Of a DNA stretch of 64,000 nucleotides, positions 33,873 to 42,665 are shown in pieces. Within the stretch, counting starts at the first letter, position 1. Each line of letters begins with the position of its first letter. This stretch comes from an uncultured Collinsella sp. (GTDB lineage: Bacteria; Actinomycetota; Coriobacteriia; Coriobacteriales; Coriobacteriaceae), in contig UQSK01000003.1 of NCBI GenBank assembly GCA_900543605.1, forward strand, positions 16,333-80,332, written 5' to 3'. The notes beneath the pieces were generated by a model. The model was not told where the DNA came from and searched no databases. It was given only the letters and a program-made list of their open reading frames with translations. A program made the translations under genes and the position numbers.

Positions 33873-35780
33873 CTAGAGCTCCTTCTGCAGATAGAGTCCA
33901 TGGTCATAAAATCCAAGATGGCGATAGTACTCGCGCGTACCAATCGCGCTGATCACGTTGATGCGCGCATAGCCGGCATCCCGGGCAATCTCGCACGCAC
34001 GCTCTACGAGCAAACGCCCCAACCCGTGATGCTGCGCCGCCTGGCCCTGGTCGCCCACGCGTGCCGCCATGCCATACACGTGCACCTCGCGAATCATCGC
34101 CTCGTCCGGTGTCGTCGGCAACTCATCCGCATGCGCGGCAACAAAAGCACGATCGGGCAGAGACAGGCGCAAAAAGCCCGCGATCTTGCCCTGCGGCGTC
34201 ACCCACTGCAAAAAGCGCTCGTAAGTCACCGGCGTCTCGTACGCCACTTCCTCATCAAGAGAAAGCTCATCCAAGTCGGCACCCGCCGTGCTAATCTCGC
34301 GATAGCGAATCTCGCGCACCGTCGCGCCTTTCCCCCGAGCAGCCAGGCGGTTCTCAACAAGCTGACGCAGGTTGGGTTTCTTGTTGCCCACCATAATGTC
34401 ATCGGAACTAAAGTCGCGGATCATACGACTGATACGGCAGAACGCCGGCGTCACCACGATGTCGTCGGCCAGCACATCGAGCAGCTCGTCCTCGGTATAG
34501 GGGCGCCACTCGCCGCGCTCATAGCGGCCCACCAGACGCGAGCCCTCGATGAGCGCGCACGGGTAGACCTTGACCTCGTCGGGCATAAAGGCGCTCTCGG
34601 TCATAAAGTGCTCGTAGTCGCGCTTGTCCCCCTCGGGTGTGGCGCCCAGCAAGTTGAGCATAAAATGCGCATGGATCTTAAAGCCAAACAGGCGCGCAAG
34701 CGAAAACGCCTGCTCGATCCGAGCCACCGAAATGCGACGCTCGTTGATATCGAGCAAATGTTGGTCGAGACTCTGAATACCCATCTGGATCTTGGTGCAG
34801 CCCAGGCGACGGATGAGCGTAAGCGCCTGCGGCGTTACGGCATCGGGGCGCGTCTCGATAACGAGCCCCACCACGCGATGCTTCGCCGTCTCGTTGATGC
34901 GCTGCTGACGCTCGAGCTCCTCCATCGTTGCCGTCTGCCACTCAGTGACCTCGCCCCACGGCGTACCGGGGCCGTACAGCCGACGCACCGCGCGGTTATA
35001 GCCACCCACGGCAGCATCCACACGCTCCTGCTCGTCGGCAACGCCGGCAGCAAGCTCGACCTCGTCTGTCGCAATGCCGGCGGCCCGATAGCGCTCGCGG
35101 CGCTCTGCTACCACAGGCGGCAGGGCATCGGCGGGAGCGTCATCGAGCAGGCGCCCCGCCTCGGCACGGCTAATGCCCGGACGCGCCAACATGGGGTTGG
35201 CCGCCACGCCCGCCACCGCATCATCATTGAGCGCACGGAAGAGCTCCGACATAAACCATGCCTGATACCCTTGCGGATAGTCGCTCCAGGTACCGCCGAG
35301 CACAATGAGCTCAATCTTATCGGTCGCATGCCCCATCTGCGAAAGCGCCGTCAAACGGGCACTCACCTGCAGATACGGGTCAAAGCAGTTTTGCTCCGCA
35401 CGGGCGCACGCCGGCTCGGCGTGCAGATAGCTCTTGGGCATGCGCAGATCATTGGGGCAAAACAGGCAATCGCCCGAGCACGGCCAGGGCTTGGTGATGA
35501 CGGTAATGGTCGCTACGCCCGAAGCCGTGCGGCGCGGCTTCATGCGTAGCACCTGCAGCAGTTGGCGTTCCAGATCGGAATCGACATTCCACGCAGCCCA
35601 CCGAGCCGGCTCCTCACGTTTAACCCGCTGGTAGAACGGCAGCAGACGGCGCTTGGCCAAATCGCGTTTGTCGGCACCCTCACGGCGCGCCTCGGCATGT
35701 ATCAGTTTGACGAGCGCCTTGTCGTCCACGGTCTCGCCGTGACGCAGAGCCTCGAGTATGTTCAAGATAATCTGTTCCAT
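33873..35780 (-). CDS. elp3: Elp3-family tRNA U34 radical SAM/GNAT enzyme
   Basis: A 635-residue bacterial homologue of the Elongator catalytic subunit, which attaches a carboxymethyl group to wobble uridine of tRNA. The N-terminal radical SAM domain has the cluster ligands in CSGDCLFCPND (about residues 100-110), preceded by TVITKPWPCSG. IVLGGTWSDYPQGYQAWF and TKIQMGIQSLDQHLL are Elp3 hallmarks. The C-terminal GNAT acetyltransferase domain includes HGLGRLLVERACEIARDAGY. Full length for the family. Co-transcribed with the spermidine-synthase-like gene. A Trm9-like methyltransferase and TrmB lie 2-4 kb away. Confidence 0.93.
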   Translation of the reverse strand: MEQIILNILEALRHGETVDDKALVKLIHAEARREGADKRDLAKRRLLPFYQRVKREEPARWAAWNVDSDLERQLLQVLRMKPRRTASGVATITVITKPWPCSGDCLFCPNDLRMPKSYLHAEPACARAEQNCFDPYLQVSARLTALSQMGHATDKIELIVLGGTWSDYPQGYQAWFMSELFRALNDDAVAGVAANPMLARPGISRAEAGRLLDDAPADALPPVVAERRERYRAAGIATDEVELAAGVADEQERVDAAVGGYNRAVRRLYGPGTPWGEVTEWQTATMEELERQQRINETAKHRVVGLVIETRPDAVTPQALTLIRRLGCTKIQMGIQSLDQHLLDINERRISVARIEQAFSLARLFGFKIHAHFMLNLLGATPEGDKRDYEHFMTESAFMPDEVKVYPCALIEGSRLVGRYERGEWRPYTEDELLDVLADDIVVTPAFCRISRMIRDFSSDDIMVGNKKPNLRQLVENRLAARGKGATVREIRYREISTAGADLDELSLDEEVAYETPVTYERFLQWVTPQGKIAGFLRLSLPDRAFVAAHADELPTTPDEAMIREVHVYGMAARVGDQGQAAQHHGLGRLLVERACEIARDAGYARINVISAIGTREYYRHLGFYDHGLYLQKEL

Positions 35781-35800
35781 GTCCCCATTGTAAATGCAAA

Positions 35801-35830
35801 GGCGCCGAAGCCCGTCACGGCTCCGGCGCC
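35801..35830 (-). terminator. Terminator after DUF4097 gene
   Basis: GGCGCCG(A)AGCC pairs with GGCT(C)CGGCGCC around a 6-nt loop. On the minus strand it is followed by TTTGCATTT, downstream of the DUF4097 stop at 35878. It lies between that gene and elp3. Confidence 0.65.
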
Positions 35831-35877
35831 TCCATCAAAGAGCATGCCTATATGTACCGATCTTCGAAAACCGCATA

Positions 35878-36780
35878 TCACTCCGGATCAAACGACATGT
35901 CGCCCGAACCGACCTCAAAACGATACGTAGCAGACTTATCGCCGTTATCGAATTCAAGATTCAAAATGGTCTCGCCGTCGTAGCCAAGCGGAAGGAAATC
36001 GCTCTCGAAGTCGCCGCTGCCCAAGGTGAGGCTCGCCTTAAAGCCCGTCGAGTTCGGAACCGTCATCTCCACATCGCCCGAGCCCACACTCACGTCCATC
36101 GACTTCGCGGGGGCCTGGTAGAGCTCGAACGTCACATCGCCCGAACCGACCTCGGCATTCAGGGTATCGGTCACGGTGCCCGTAAACTCAACGTCTCCAG
36201 AGTCCAAAGTCAGGTTGAAGTCATGACACGCAATGCCCGCGACCGTCAGGTCACCCGATCCTACATTCGCTGTAATGCCCACCATGTTATCGGCAACTTC
36301 GCGCGGCAGTTCGACGGTAACCGTGCGGTCAATGGCGCGCTCGTCATCGCAATCGAACTGGCGAATCTTGAGCGTAGAGCCCTTGATTTCGGCCAGGTTC
36401 TGGGTTGCCGCGTCGAAGGCAACGGTCCCCGTTGCCACGCGACCGCTTTCAATTACGCGCACTGGCCCGCCGGAGACGTGTTTGACCTCGACCGTGCTCG
36501 ACGTCACGTCCAAGTCAAGCGATGTGAACGCGTCGGCATCAAACGTTTCGCTCGAAAGCTGCTGAGGCCGAGCGGAATATTTACCGCCATCGTTCATAAA
36601 ATCGTCGTCGTCAACCACATCGTCCATACTGGACAAGCCGGATACAACATCGTCGAGATCCCACGGACCATCAAAATGAATCAATGTCCGCGAAATGCCA
36701 AAGACAAGTCCGATGATAAGCACAAACGCTCCGATGCCAATGCCCAAGCGCCTCTTAGACTCATGCGAGAGCTTCATCAT
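35878..36780 (-). CDS. DUF4097-type beta-repeat membrane protein
   Basis: A 300-residue protein with one N-terminal membrane helix (IGIGAFVLIIGLVFGI). An acidic linker (DDVVDDDD) is followed by an extracytoplasmic beta-solenoid-like domain with repeated VGSGDV/LTLGSGDF motifs every 18-22 residues, typical of the DUF4097/DUF4098 adhesin-like family. It overlaps the XRE regulator by 4 bp (ATGA). In many Gram-positives such proteins pair with membrane-linked regulators that respond to envelope stress; that role is inferred here. Confidence 0.85.
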   Translation of the reverse strand: MMKLSHESKRRLGIGIGAFVLIIGLVFGISRTLIHFDGPWDLDDVVSGLSSMDDVVDDDDFMNDGGKYSARPQQLSSETFDADAFTSLDLDVTSSTVEVKHVSGGPVRVIESGRVATGTVAFDAATQNLAEIKGSTLKIRQFDCDDERAIDRTVTVELPREVADNMVGITANVGSGDLTVAGIACHDFNLTLDSGDVEFTGTVTDTLNAEVGSGDVTFELYQAPAKSMDVSVGSGDVEMTVPNSTGFKASLTLGSGDFESDFLPLGYDGETILNLEFDNGDKSATYRFEVGSGDMSFDPE

Positions 36781-37499
36781 TCATCACCTTCTTTGGCACT
36801 CGACTCAGCGGTGGTCGCGGCAGCCATGTCAGCGTCAACCGCTGTGGAAACGTCCTCCCCTTTAGTCCTAGCGACCGCCGGCGCCGGACCAACCTGGATA
36901 TCCCCGCGCGCCCAATCGCCATCGAGCGCACGTGCCACCCAGTGATAGATGGGGATCGTAAAGAAGATCAGTGCGGGAAAGGGACTGGCACCAACCAGGA
37001 ACATCAGTAAAAAGAACAGCAGCCAGCACACGGCCCAATACGGGAACGACTGGAACGGACCCTTCACCGGAGTCGGGCCGGCCGCAACGGCACCCGTCAC
37101 CTGAGCCGTCGCCGCATTGGCGGCCTGTGCACTCCAGCTTGCCGCTTGCGCCGCCTTGGCGGCGGCGTCACTCGCCTGTGTTGCCGCCTCGGTTGCGCGT
37201 GCCGCCGCCTCATGGGTACGGGCGCGCTCTGCCGCCTCGGCCTCGCGCTGACGGGCACGGTCCTCGTTCTCAAACTCGATATCGTCTTCGATCTCATCGC
37301 TCGGATTGAGCAGCTCGTCCAAGCTCACACCATAGAGCTTGGCGAGCGAGATCAGGTTCTCGGTATCGGGCGAGCTCTCCGCGCGCTCCCATTTACTGAC
37401 TGCTTGGCGCGACAGTCCCAGCTTTCGTGCCAGCCCTTCTTGGCTAAAGCCTTTGCTTCGGCGAAGGTCGGCGAGCCGCTGCGCAGTTTCTACATTCAT
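36777..37499 (-). CDS. XRE-family regulator with C-terminal membrane helices
   Basis: A 240-residue protein. An N-terminal Cro/CI-type helix-turn-helix (LADLRRSKGFSQEGLARKLG LSRQAVSKWE region) is followed by a long Ala/Glu/Arg-rich helical linker (about 75-145), then two membrane helices (WAVCWLLFFLLMFLVG and FPALIFFTIPIYHWVA). A DNA-binding protein fixed to the membrane suggests signal sensing at the envelope. Start ATG 37499 has AGGAGGAACC; the upstream open frame is not used. The downstream DUF4097 gene is coupled by ATGA. Confidence 0.88.
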   Translation of the reverse strand: MNVETAQRLADLRRSKGFSQEGLARKLGLSRQAVSKWERAESSPDTENLISLAKLYGVSLDELLNPSDEIEDDIEFENEDRARQREAEAAERARTHEAAARATEAATQASDAAAKAAQAASWSAQAANAATAQVTGAVAAGPTPVKGPFQSFPYWAVCWLLFFLLMFLVGASPFPALIFFTIPIYHWVARALDGDWARGDIQVGPAPAVARTKGEDVSTAVDADMAAATTAESSAKEGDE

Positions 37500-37766
37500 G
37501 GTTCCTCCTATGTGATGCCAGCCGTGCCGCCGGACCGTTTTTGTTCTTAAGGCGCCTTGCACAGTTAAAAATGTATCCGCTACCGCCAAAAACATGCCAC
37601 CTATTTTAGTGAGATTTTTGACAACCGGCGGTTGCGGGCATATATGAGCTGCGGAAATGTGTCCAAACAAAGCAATGACCCGCAGCTCGGTTGTCCCCGT
37701 TGCGGCGTTAACGGTAGTATGGTCGTACTGTTTATTCCGCACCGCCAACGGAGGGAGTCTCGCGCC

Positions 37767-38639
37767 GTGAACCGCGATTTCGCTTCATCGCTCATCCAGC
37801 TCAATAACACGTTCTATCGCGAGCACTCCTCCTCCTTCTCCGATACGCGCCAGGCCCCGTGGCCCGGCTGGGTGCGCACCATGGACATTGCGCTCGAACA
37901 GCTCGACGTCGCCACGATTGAGCATCCCGTCCGCGTCTTCGATCTTGCCTGCGGCAATATGCGATTCGAGAACTTTGCCGCCGGCGGCGCACTTGCCGCC
38001 AAGGGCGTCGACGGCGCAAACCCCTCGGCAGATGCCAGCTGCCCGTTTGAGTTCTATGGCGTCGACTCGTGCCAAGACCTGGCCATCGATGCTCGCGGCC
38101 ACGCCCTGCGCATTCCCAACCTGCACTTCCAGGAACTCGACGTGCTCGACGCCCTTATGAAGCTCAACCCCGCCGAGACGCCCGACGTGCTTTTCGACGC
38201 CCCGCTCGCCGACATCTCGGTCTGCTTTGGCTTTATGCACCACGTGCCGTCGTGCGAGTACCGCGTGCGCGTGCTCGACGCCCTGGTGCGGCAGACGCGC
38301 CCGGGCGGTATCATCGCCATCAGCTTTTGGGAGTTTATGAACGACGAGCGCATGGCGCGCAAGGCCGTTCGCGCCGAGGCCCGTGCCGAGCTCACCCCGC
38401 CGTTTGAGGGTTACGATTCCGCGCAGTTTGAAGCCGGCGACCACCTCATTGGCTGGCAAAACGACCGCCACGCCTACCGCTATTGCCATCACTTTGACGA
38501 CCAGCAGATCACCGACCTGGTGCGCGGCGTCCGTACGTTCTACAAGAGCGGCGAGGTCCCCGTGCGCGAGCTTGAGCGCTTCCATGCCGACGGTCGCAGC
38601 GGCGAGCTCAACCGCTATGTGATTCTCAAGCGCCTGTAG
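37767..38639 (+). CDS. Class I SAM methyltransferase, Trm9-like
   Basis: About 290 residues from GTG 37767 (GGAGGGAG 9 nt upstream). The N terminus FYREHSSSFSDTRQAPWPGW resembles the start of Trm9/ALKBH8-type tRNA wobble-uridine methyltransferases (consensus FSxTRxxPWP). It is followed by SAM-binding motif I VFDLACGNMRFENF and FGFMHHVPSCEYR. Trm9 methylates the carboxymethyl group that Elp3 installs, and elp3 lies 2 kb away. The methyltransferase assignment is firm; the tRNA substrate is inference. Confidence 0.75.
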   Translation: MNRDFASSLIQLNNTFYREHSSSFSDTRQAPWPGWVRTMDIALEQLDVATIEHPVRVFDLACGNMRFENFAAGGALAAKGVDGANPSADASCPFEFYGVDSCQDLAIDARGHALRIPNLHFQELDVLDALMKLNPAETPDVLFDAPLADISVCFGFMHHVPSCEYRVRVLDALVRQTRPGGIIAISFWEFMNDERMARKAVRAEARAELTPPFEGYDSAQFEAGDHLIGWQNDRHAYRYCHHFDDQQITDLVRGVRTFYKSGEVPVRELERFHADGRSGELNRYVILKRL

Positions 38640-38756
38640 GCATCGGCGACTTGCCGCCGAGCCGCGCCGCATCTTTCGGGCACATCGTGCCCGCCCCTTC
38701 CAACCCATTACCGGAACATGCAGTTATGCGTTCCATATTTATGACCAAGGAGCCTC

Positions 38757-39596
38757 ATGGGAGCCGTCCACGTTCGCACGCCTAAGAACTTTGTGCTCGA
38801 GGAGCGCCTGGAGCGCTACACCGATGCGATTGAGACGAACCCCGAGGCCTATGCCGGAGATTGGCGCGGGGCCTGTGCGCCCGTAGACAGCAAGCCTTTC
38901 GAACACCTTCACCTGGATCTTGGCTGCGGCAAGGGAACGTACCTTGTAGAGCGCGCGGCCCACGAGCCAAACACGCTCTTTATCGGCATGGACCAAGAGC
39001 CCATCTGCATCGCCTATGCCGCACAGAAAATCTGCGAGCAGGAACTGGCCAACGCACTCGTCCTGCCCCGAGGCGCCGCATCGCTGCCACAGCTGTTTGC
39101 CGCAGGCGAGCTCGATGCCATCACCATCAACTTTCCCACGCCGCAGCCCAAGGCCAAGTACGCCAAAAAACGACTCGTCCATGTCGACCATCTGATGCTC
39201 TACCGCCCGCTCTTTTCAGCCGGCGCTACCGTCACGCTGCGCACCGACAGCAAGCCGTTGCGCGATTACGCCCTGGGACAGTTTGCCGCGGCAGGCTACG
39301 ACACGCTTTGGGTAAGTGACGACGTCCGCCGCGACCATCCCGAGCATCCCGAGACCGAATATGAATGCCGCACGCGCGAGATGGGTGCCGTCGTCTATGG
39401 CATTTGCGCCACACCCGGCGCGCGGCCTAGCGATGAACAGCTCGCGGCGGGCCACGAGCAGGAGCAGAGCCTTGCCTGCTACCTGCCCGACAACCTCGAT
39501 GAGCTCACCTATGTACCTCTGGGCATGGAAGAGGCCGTCGAGAACTTTAGAAACCGCGCCCGCAAAGGCAAGAAGCGCCTGCCGCAAGAGTCCTAG
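38757..39596 (+). CDS. trmB: tRNA (guanine-N7)-methyltransferase family protein
   Basis: A 279-residue TrmB-like enzyme that methylates G46 in the tRNA variable loop. It has the SAM motif HLDLGCGKGTYLVERAA, FIGMDQEP and the TrmB landmark INFPTPQPKAKYAKKRLVH, a variant of the usual PDPWPKxRHxKRR. The Trp is replaced by Gln, so the match is to a divergent branch. The start has AAGGAGCCTC. A C-terminal basic tail (RNRARKGKKRLPQES) could bind RNA. It follows the Trm9-like gene by 117 bp with a small GGGCAC hairpin between. Confidence 0.82.
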   Translation: MGAVHVRTPKNFVLEERLERYTDAIETNPEAYAGDWRGACAPVDSKPFEHLHLDLGCGKGTYLVERAAHEPNTLFIGMDQEPICIAYAAQKICEQELANALVLPRGAASLPQLFAAGELDAITINFPTPQPKAKYAKKRLVHVDHLMLYRPLFSAGATVTLRTDSKPLRDYALGQFAAAGYDTLWVSDDVRRDHPEHPETEYECRTREMGAVVYGICATPGARPSDEQLAAGHEQEQSLACYLPDNLDELTYVPLGMEEAVENFRNRARKGKKRLPQES

Positions 39597-39663
39597 GGGC
39601 TTCTGATGGTCGCGGCGTCAGCAAGCAAGCGCAAATAAGCGCCAGCGAACGGCCCTCAAACCT

Positions 39664-39782
39664 AAGTGAGTAGACTTTTTTGCAATAGCCAGGCGCAGCC
39701 TGCATGGCGAAACATAAAACCGCAGGTAGAACCCTTGCGCAAAAGCCATGTACTCGCGACATTGCAAAAAGTCTACTCACTT
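39664..39782. repeat. 120-bp inverted-repeat-ended element, copy 1
   Basis: 119 bp bounded by AAGTGAGTAGACTTTTTT and AAAAAGTCTACTCACTT. The pairing extends inward to GCAAT/ATTGC, giving about 24 bp with flanking CT/AG. The outer ends read TAAGTGAGTAG from both sides, which has stop codons in all three frames. The core CGCAGGTA is at offset 57, as in the other two copies. An inner hairpin, CAGGC-GCA-GCCTG, is visible. It lies 67 bp after the trmB stop, in the 309-bp gap before the helicase gene. Copies 2 and 3 are at 49683 and 51103. Confidence 0.85.
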
Positions 39783-39905
39783 AGCTGGCGACTGCACCAA
39801 ACGGCTGGGCAGAACGCCCATTTCCTGCATTTTCTCGCGCGCTGGCGCCCCACGCCGCCGCTACGCCATAATAGTTGGCGGACAATCGCGAGAGAAAGCA
39901 AACAC

Positions 39906-42587
39906 ATGGCACAGACCACGACAGATACCGCCGCCAGCACCGTCTCCGGCGCCGGGGCCGCCAGCTCATTCTCGGGCGGCACGGGAACCGAAGCCGAGTT
40001 TGGCTCGCTCGGCGCGCTCTCCCCCACCTGGTGGGAGCCCGAGGACGGCAGCGAGCCCGAACCGTGGCTCACGCCCGATCAGGCCTTCGAACGCTTCTTT
40101 GAATGGACGAGCGATCGCGGCATTGAGCTGTGGAATCACCAAGAAGAGGCCCTCATGGACCTGGCTGCCGGCGATCACGTCATCTTAGGCACACCGACCG
40201 GATCGGGCAAGTCGCTTGTCGCGCTGGGCATGCTCTTTATGGGCATGGCACAGGGCAAGCGCTGCTACTACACGGCTCCTATCAAGGCTCTGGTCAGCGA
40301 GAAGTTTTTCGACCTGGTGCAGGTGCTCGGCCGCGATAACGTCGGTATGATCACCGGCGACACGCATATCAACACCAAGGCGCCCGTCATCTGCTGCACG
40401 GCAGAGATCCTTGCCAACGACGCACTGCGCGAGGGCGAAGATGCCGACGTGGGCTGCGTGGCCATGGACGAGTTCCACTACTTTGCCGACCCCGACCGCG
40501 GTTGGGCCTGGCAGGTGCCGCTGCTCACCCTGCCCCACACGCAATTCATGCTCATGAGCGCTACGCTCGGCGATGTCACCGCGATCGCTGCCTCGCTTAA
40601 GGAACACACCGGCGCTACCTGCGACCTAGTTGTCGACGCCCCGCGTCCTGTTCCGCTGAGCTACGACTATGTGACGACCTCCCTCGAGGGCACCGTCGAG
40701 CTCGCCATGCGCCGCGGCGAGGCCCCGCTCTATATCGTGCACTTTAGCCAGGATGCCGCCCTTGCGACGGCACAATCGCTCGCCAATTTTGGCATCGCCA
40801 GCAAGGAGCAGCGCGAGGCCATCAAGGAGGCGGCCAAGGGCACGAGCTTCTCGACGGCCTTCGGCAAGACCCTCAAGCGCTTGCTCGGCTGCGGCGTCGG
40901 CGTGCACCATGCTGGCATGTTGCCGCGCTATCGCCTGCTGGTCGAGCGCTTGGCGCAGCAGGGTCTGCTGCCCGTCATCTGCGGCACCGATACGCTCGGC
41001 GTCGGCATCAACGTACCCATCCACACCGTGGTGCTCACCGCGCTCACCAAGTTCGATGGCTACAAGATGCGTCGTCTGCGCGCCCGCGAGTTCCACCAGA
41101 TTGCCGGTCGCGCCGGCCGCTCGGGCTTTGATACCGAGGGCATGGTGATTGCCGAGGCACCCGAGCACGAGATCGAGAATGCCAAGCTTATGGCCAAGGC
41201 GGGCGACGACCCCAAAAAACTCCGTAAGATTAAAAAGAAAAAGGCCCCCGAGGGCTTTGTCACCTGGAACAAGCAGACCTTTGAGCGCCTGATTGAGACG
41301 CAGCCCGAGACGCTCAAGCCGCGCCTGCGCATCACGCACTCCATGGTGATTAGCGTGGTCGAGCAGGGCGGCGATGCCCGAGCCCGCGTACACGACCTCA
41401 TCGAGACGAGCCTGCAGACTCCCGAGGAAAAGGCCAAGCTCGAGGTTCGCGCCGACGAAATCTTCGCCACGCTCATCGATTCCGGCGTCGTCGTTCGCAC
41501 CGAGGCGCCGCCCGCGCCTGACGCCCCGGCTGACGCCGCACCAGACATCGATTATGCGCTGACGGTCGATCTACCCGAGGACTTCGCGCTCGATCAGCCA
41601 CTCTCGCCGTTCTTGCTTGCCGCATTGGAACTGCTCGACCCCGAGAGCGAGACCTATACCATGGATCTGATCTCGATGGTCGAGGCAACGCTCGAGGACC
41701 CCAAGCAAGTGCTGCGCGCACAGGAGCGCGCCGCGCGCGACCGCGCGATGGCCGAAATGAAGGCCGACGGCGTCGACTATGAGGAGCGTCTGGAGCGCAT
41801 TCAGGACGTCACGTACGAAAAGCCGCTCGAGGATTTGCTCGACGCCGCCTTTGACAAGTACTGCCAGGAAGTGCCTTGGGCAAACGACTACCAGCTCTCT
41901 CCCAAGAGCGTCCTGCGCGATATGCTGGAAAGCGCGAGCGATTTTAAGGGTTACATTCAAAAGCTCGGCATCGCCCGCTCCGAGGGCATTTTACTGCGCT
42001 ACCTGGCAGAGGCCTACCGTTCACTCGACCGTACCGTGCCCATCGAGAAGCGCGACGAGCGCCTGCGCGACATTATCTCGTGGCTGGGCTTTGTGGTGCG
42101 CTCGGTGGACTCGAGCCTGGTGGACGAGTGGGAGAACGCCGGCAACCCGGCAGCCCTCGATGCTGCGCCGCCGCAGGGCATCGACGAGGTCGTGGCGGAC
42201 CGTCGCGGCTGCACGCTATTGGTGCGCAACGCGCTCTTCCGCCGCGTGACCCTTGCCGCCCGCGAGCACGTTCGCGACCTGGGCGAGCTCGACGACGACT
42301 GGGGCATGAGCGAGATCCGCTGGCAAAAAACACTCGACGCTTACCACGAGCAGCACGAGGAAATCCTCACCGACGGAGATGCCCGCAGCGCCGCGATGTT
42401 TTCCATCGACGAGTCCGACGAGAAGACCGCGCACGTATGGCACGTGCACCAGATCTTTGCCGACGAGGATGGCGACCACGATTTTGGCATCATGGGCGAT
42501 GTCGATCTGGACGCCACGCAAGACGGCGGCGAGGTCATCTTCAAAAACTACCGCGTCGGCTTTATCGAGGACCTGCTCGAGGACTAG
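39906..42587 (+). CDS. Ski2-like DEAD/DEAH helicase with DUF3516
   Basis: An 893-residue superfamily 2 helicase. After a Ser/Thr/Gly-rich N-terminal 40 residues come motif I GTPTGSGKSLVALGML, motif II AMDEFHYFADPDRGWAW, motif III LMSATLGD and motif VI HQIAGRAGRSGFDTEG. The C-terminal 450 residues match DUF3516, found in actinobacterial Ski2/HelY-like helicases. Probably acts on RNA or DNA structure; the cellular role is unknown. ATG 39906 has only a weak site (GAGAGAAAG), and the open frame upstream runs through the repeat element and is not used. A strong terminator follows. Confidence 0.9.
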   Translation: MAQTTTDTAASTVSGAGAASSFSGGTGTEAEFGSLGALSPTWWEPEDGSEPEPWLTPDQAFERFFEWTSDRGIELWNHQEEALMDLAAGDHVILGTPTGSGKSLVALGMLFMGMAQGKRCYYTAPIKALVSEKFFDLVQVLGRDNVGMITGDTHINTKAPVICCTAEILANDALREGEDADVGCVAMDEFHYFADPDRGWAWQVPLLTLPHTQFMLMSATLGDVTAIAASLKEHTGATCDLVVDAPRPVPLSYDYVTTSLEGTVELAMRRGEAPLYIVHFSQDAALATAQSLANFGIASKEQREAIKEAAKGTSFSTAFGKTLKRLLGCGVGVHHAGMLPRYRLLVERLAQQGLLPVICGTDTLGVGINVPIHTVVLTALTKFDGYKMRRLRAREFHQIAGRAGRSGFDTEGMVIAEAPEHEIENAKLMAKAGDDPKKLRKIKKKKAPEGFVTWNKQTFERLIETQPETLKPRLRITHSMVISVVEQGGDARARVHDLIETSLQTPEEKAKLEVRADEIFATLIDSGVVVRTEAPPAPDAPADAAPDIDYALTVDLPEDFALDQPLSPFLLAALELLDPESETYTMDLISMVEATLEDPKQVLRAQERAARDRAMAEMKADGVDYEERLERIQDVTYEKPLEDLLDAAFDKYCQEVPWANDYQLSPKSVLRDMLESASDFKGYIQKLGIARSEGILLRYLAEAYRSLDRTVPIEKRDERLRDIISWLGFVVRSVDSSLVDEWENAGNPAALDAAPPQGIDEVVADRRGCTLLVRNALFRRVTLAAREHVRDLGELDDDWGMSEIRWQKTLDAYHEQHEEILTDGDARSAAMFSIDESDEKTAHVWHVHQIFADEDGDHDFGIMGDVDLDATQDGGEVIFKNYRVGFIEDLLED

Positions 42588-42611
42588 CCGAACATACTGG
42601 AACGAAACAAG

Positions 42612-42648
42612 CGGGGCCGTTGGCAATATCGCCAGCGGCCCCGTTTTT
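42612..42648 (+). terminator. Rho-independent terminator after helicase gene
   Basis: CGGGGCCGTTGGC and GCCAGCGGCCCCG form a 13-bp stem with one mismatch and a 6-nt loop, followed by TTTTT. It lies 24 bp past the stop and may also serve the convergent DUF2130 gene. Confidence 0.9.
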
Positions 42649-42665
42649 GCACTATACGCTATGCC

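Noticed and set aside
32994..35549. An 851-codon plus-strand open frame opposite elp3 and the spermidine-synthase-like gene
   Set aside because: It spans two real genes and an intergenic junction on the other strand and shows no recognisable domain.
39666..39905. An N-terminal extension of the DUF3516 helicase starting inside the repeat element
   Set aside because: The extra 80 codons run through repeat copy 1, have no family similarity, and the ATG at 39906 begins a normal N terminus.
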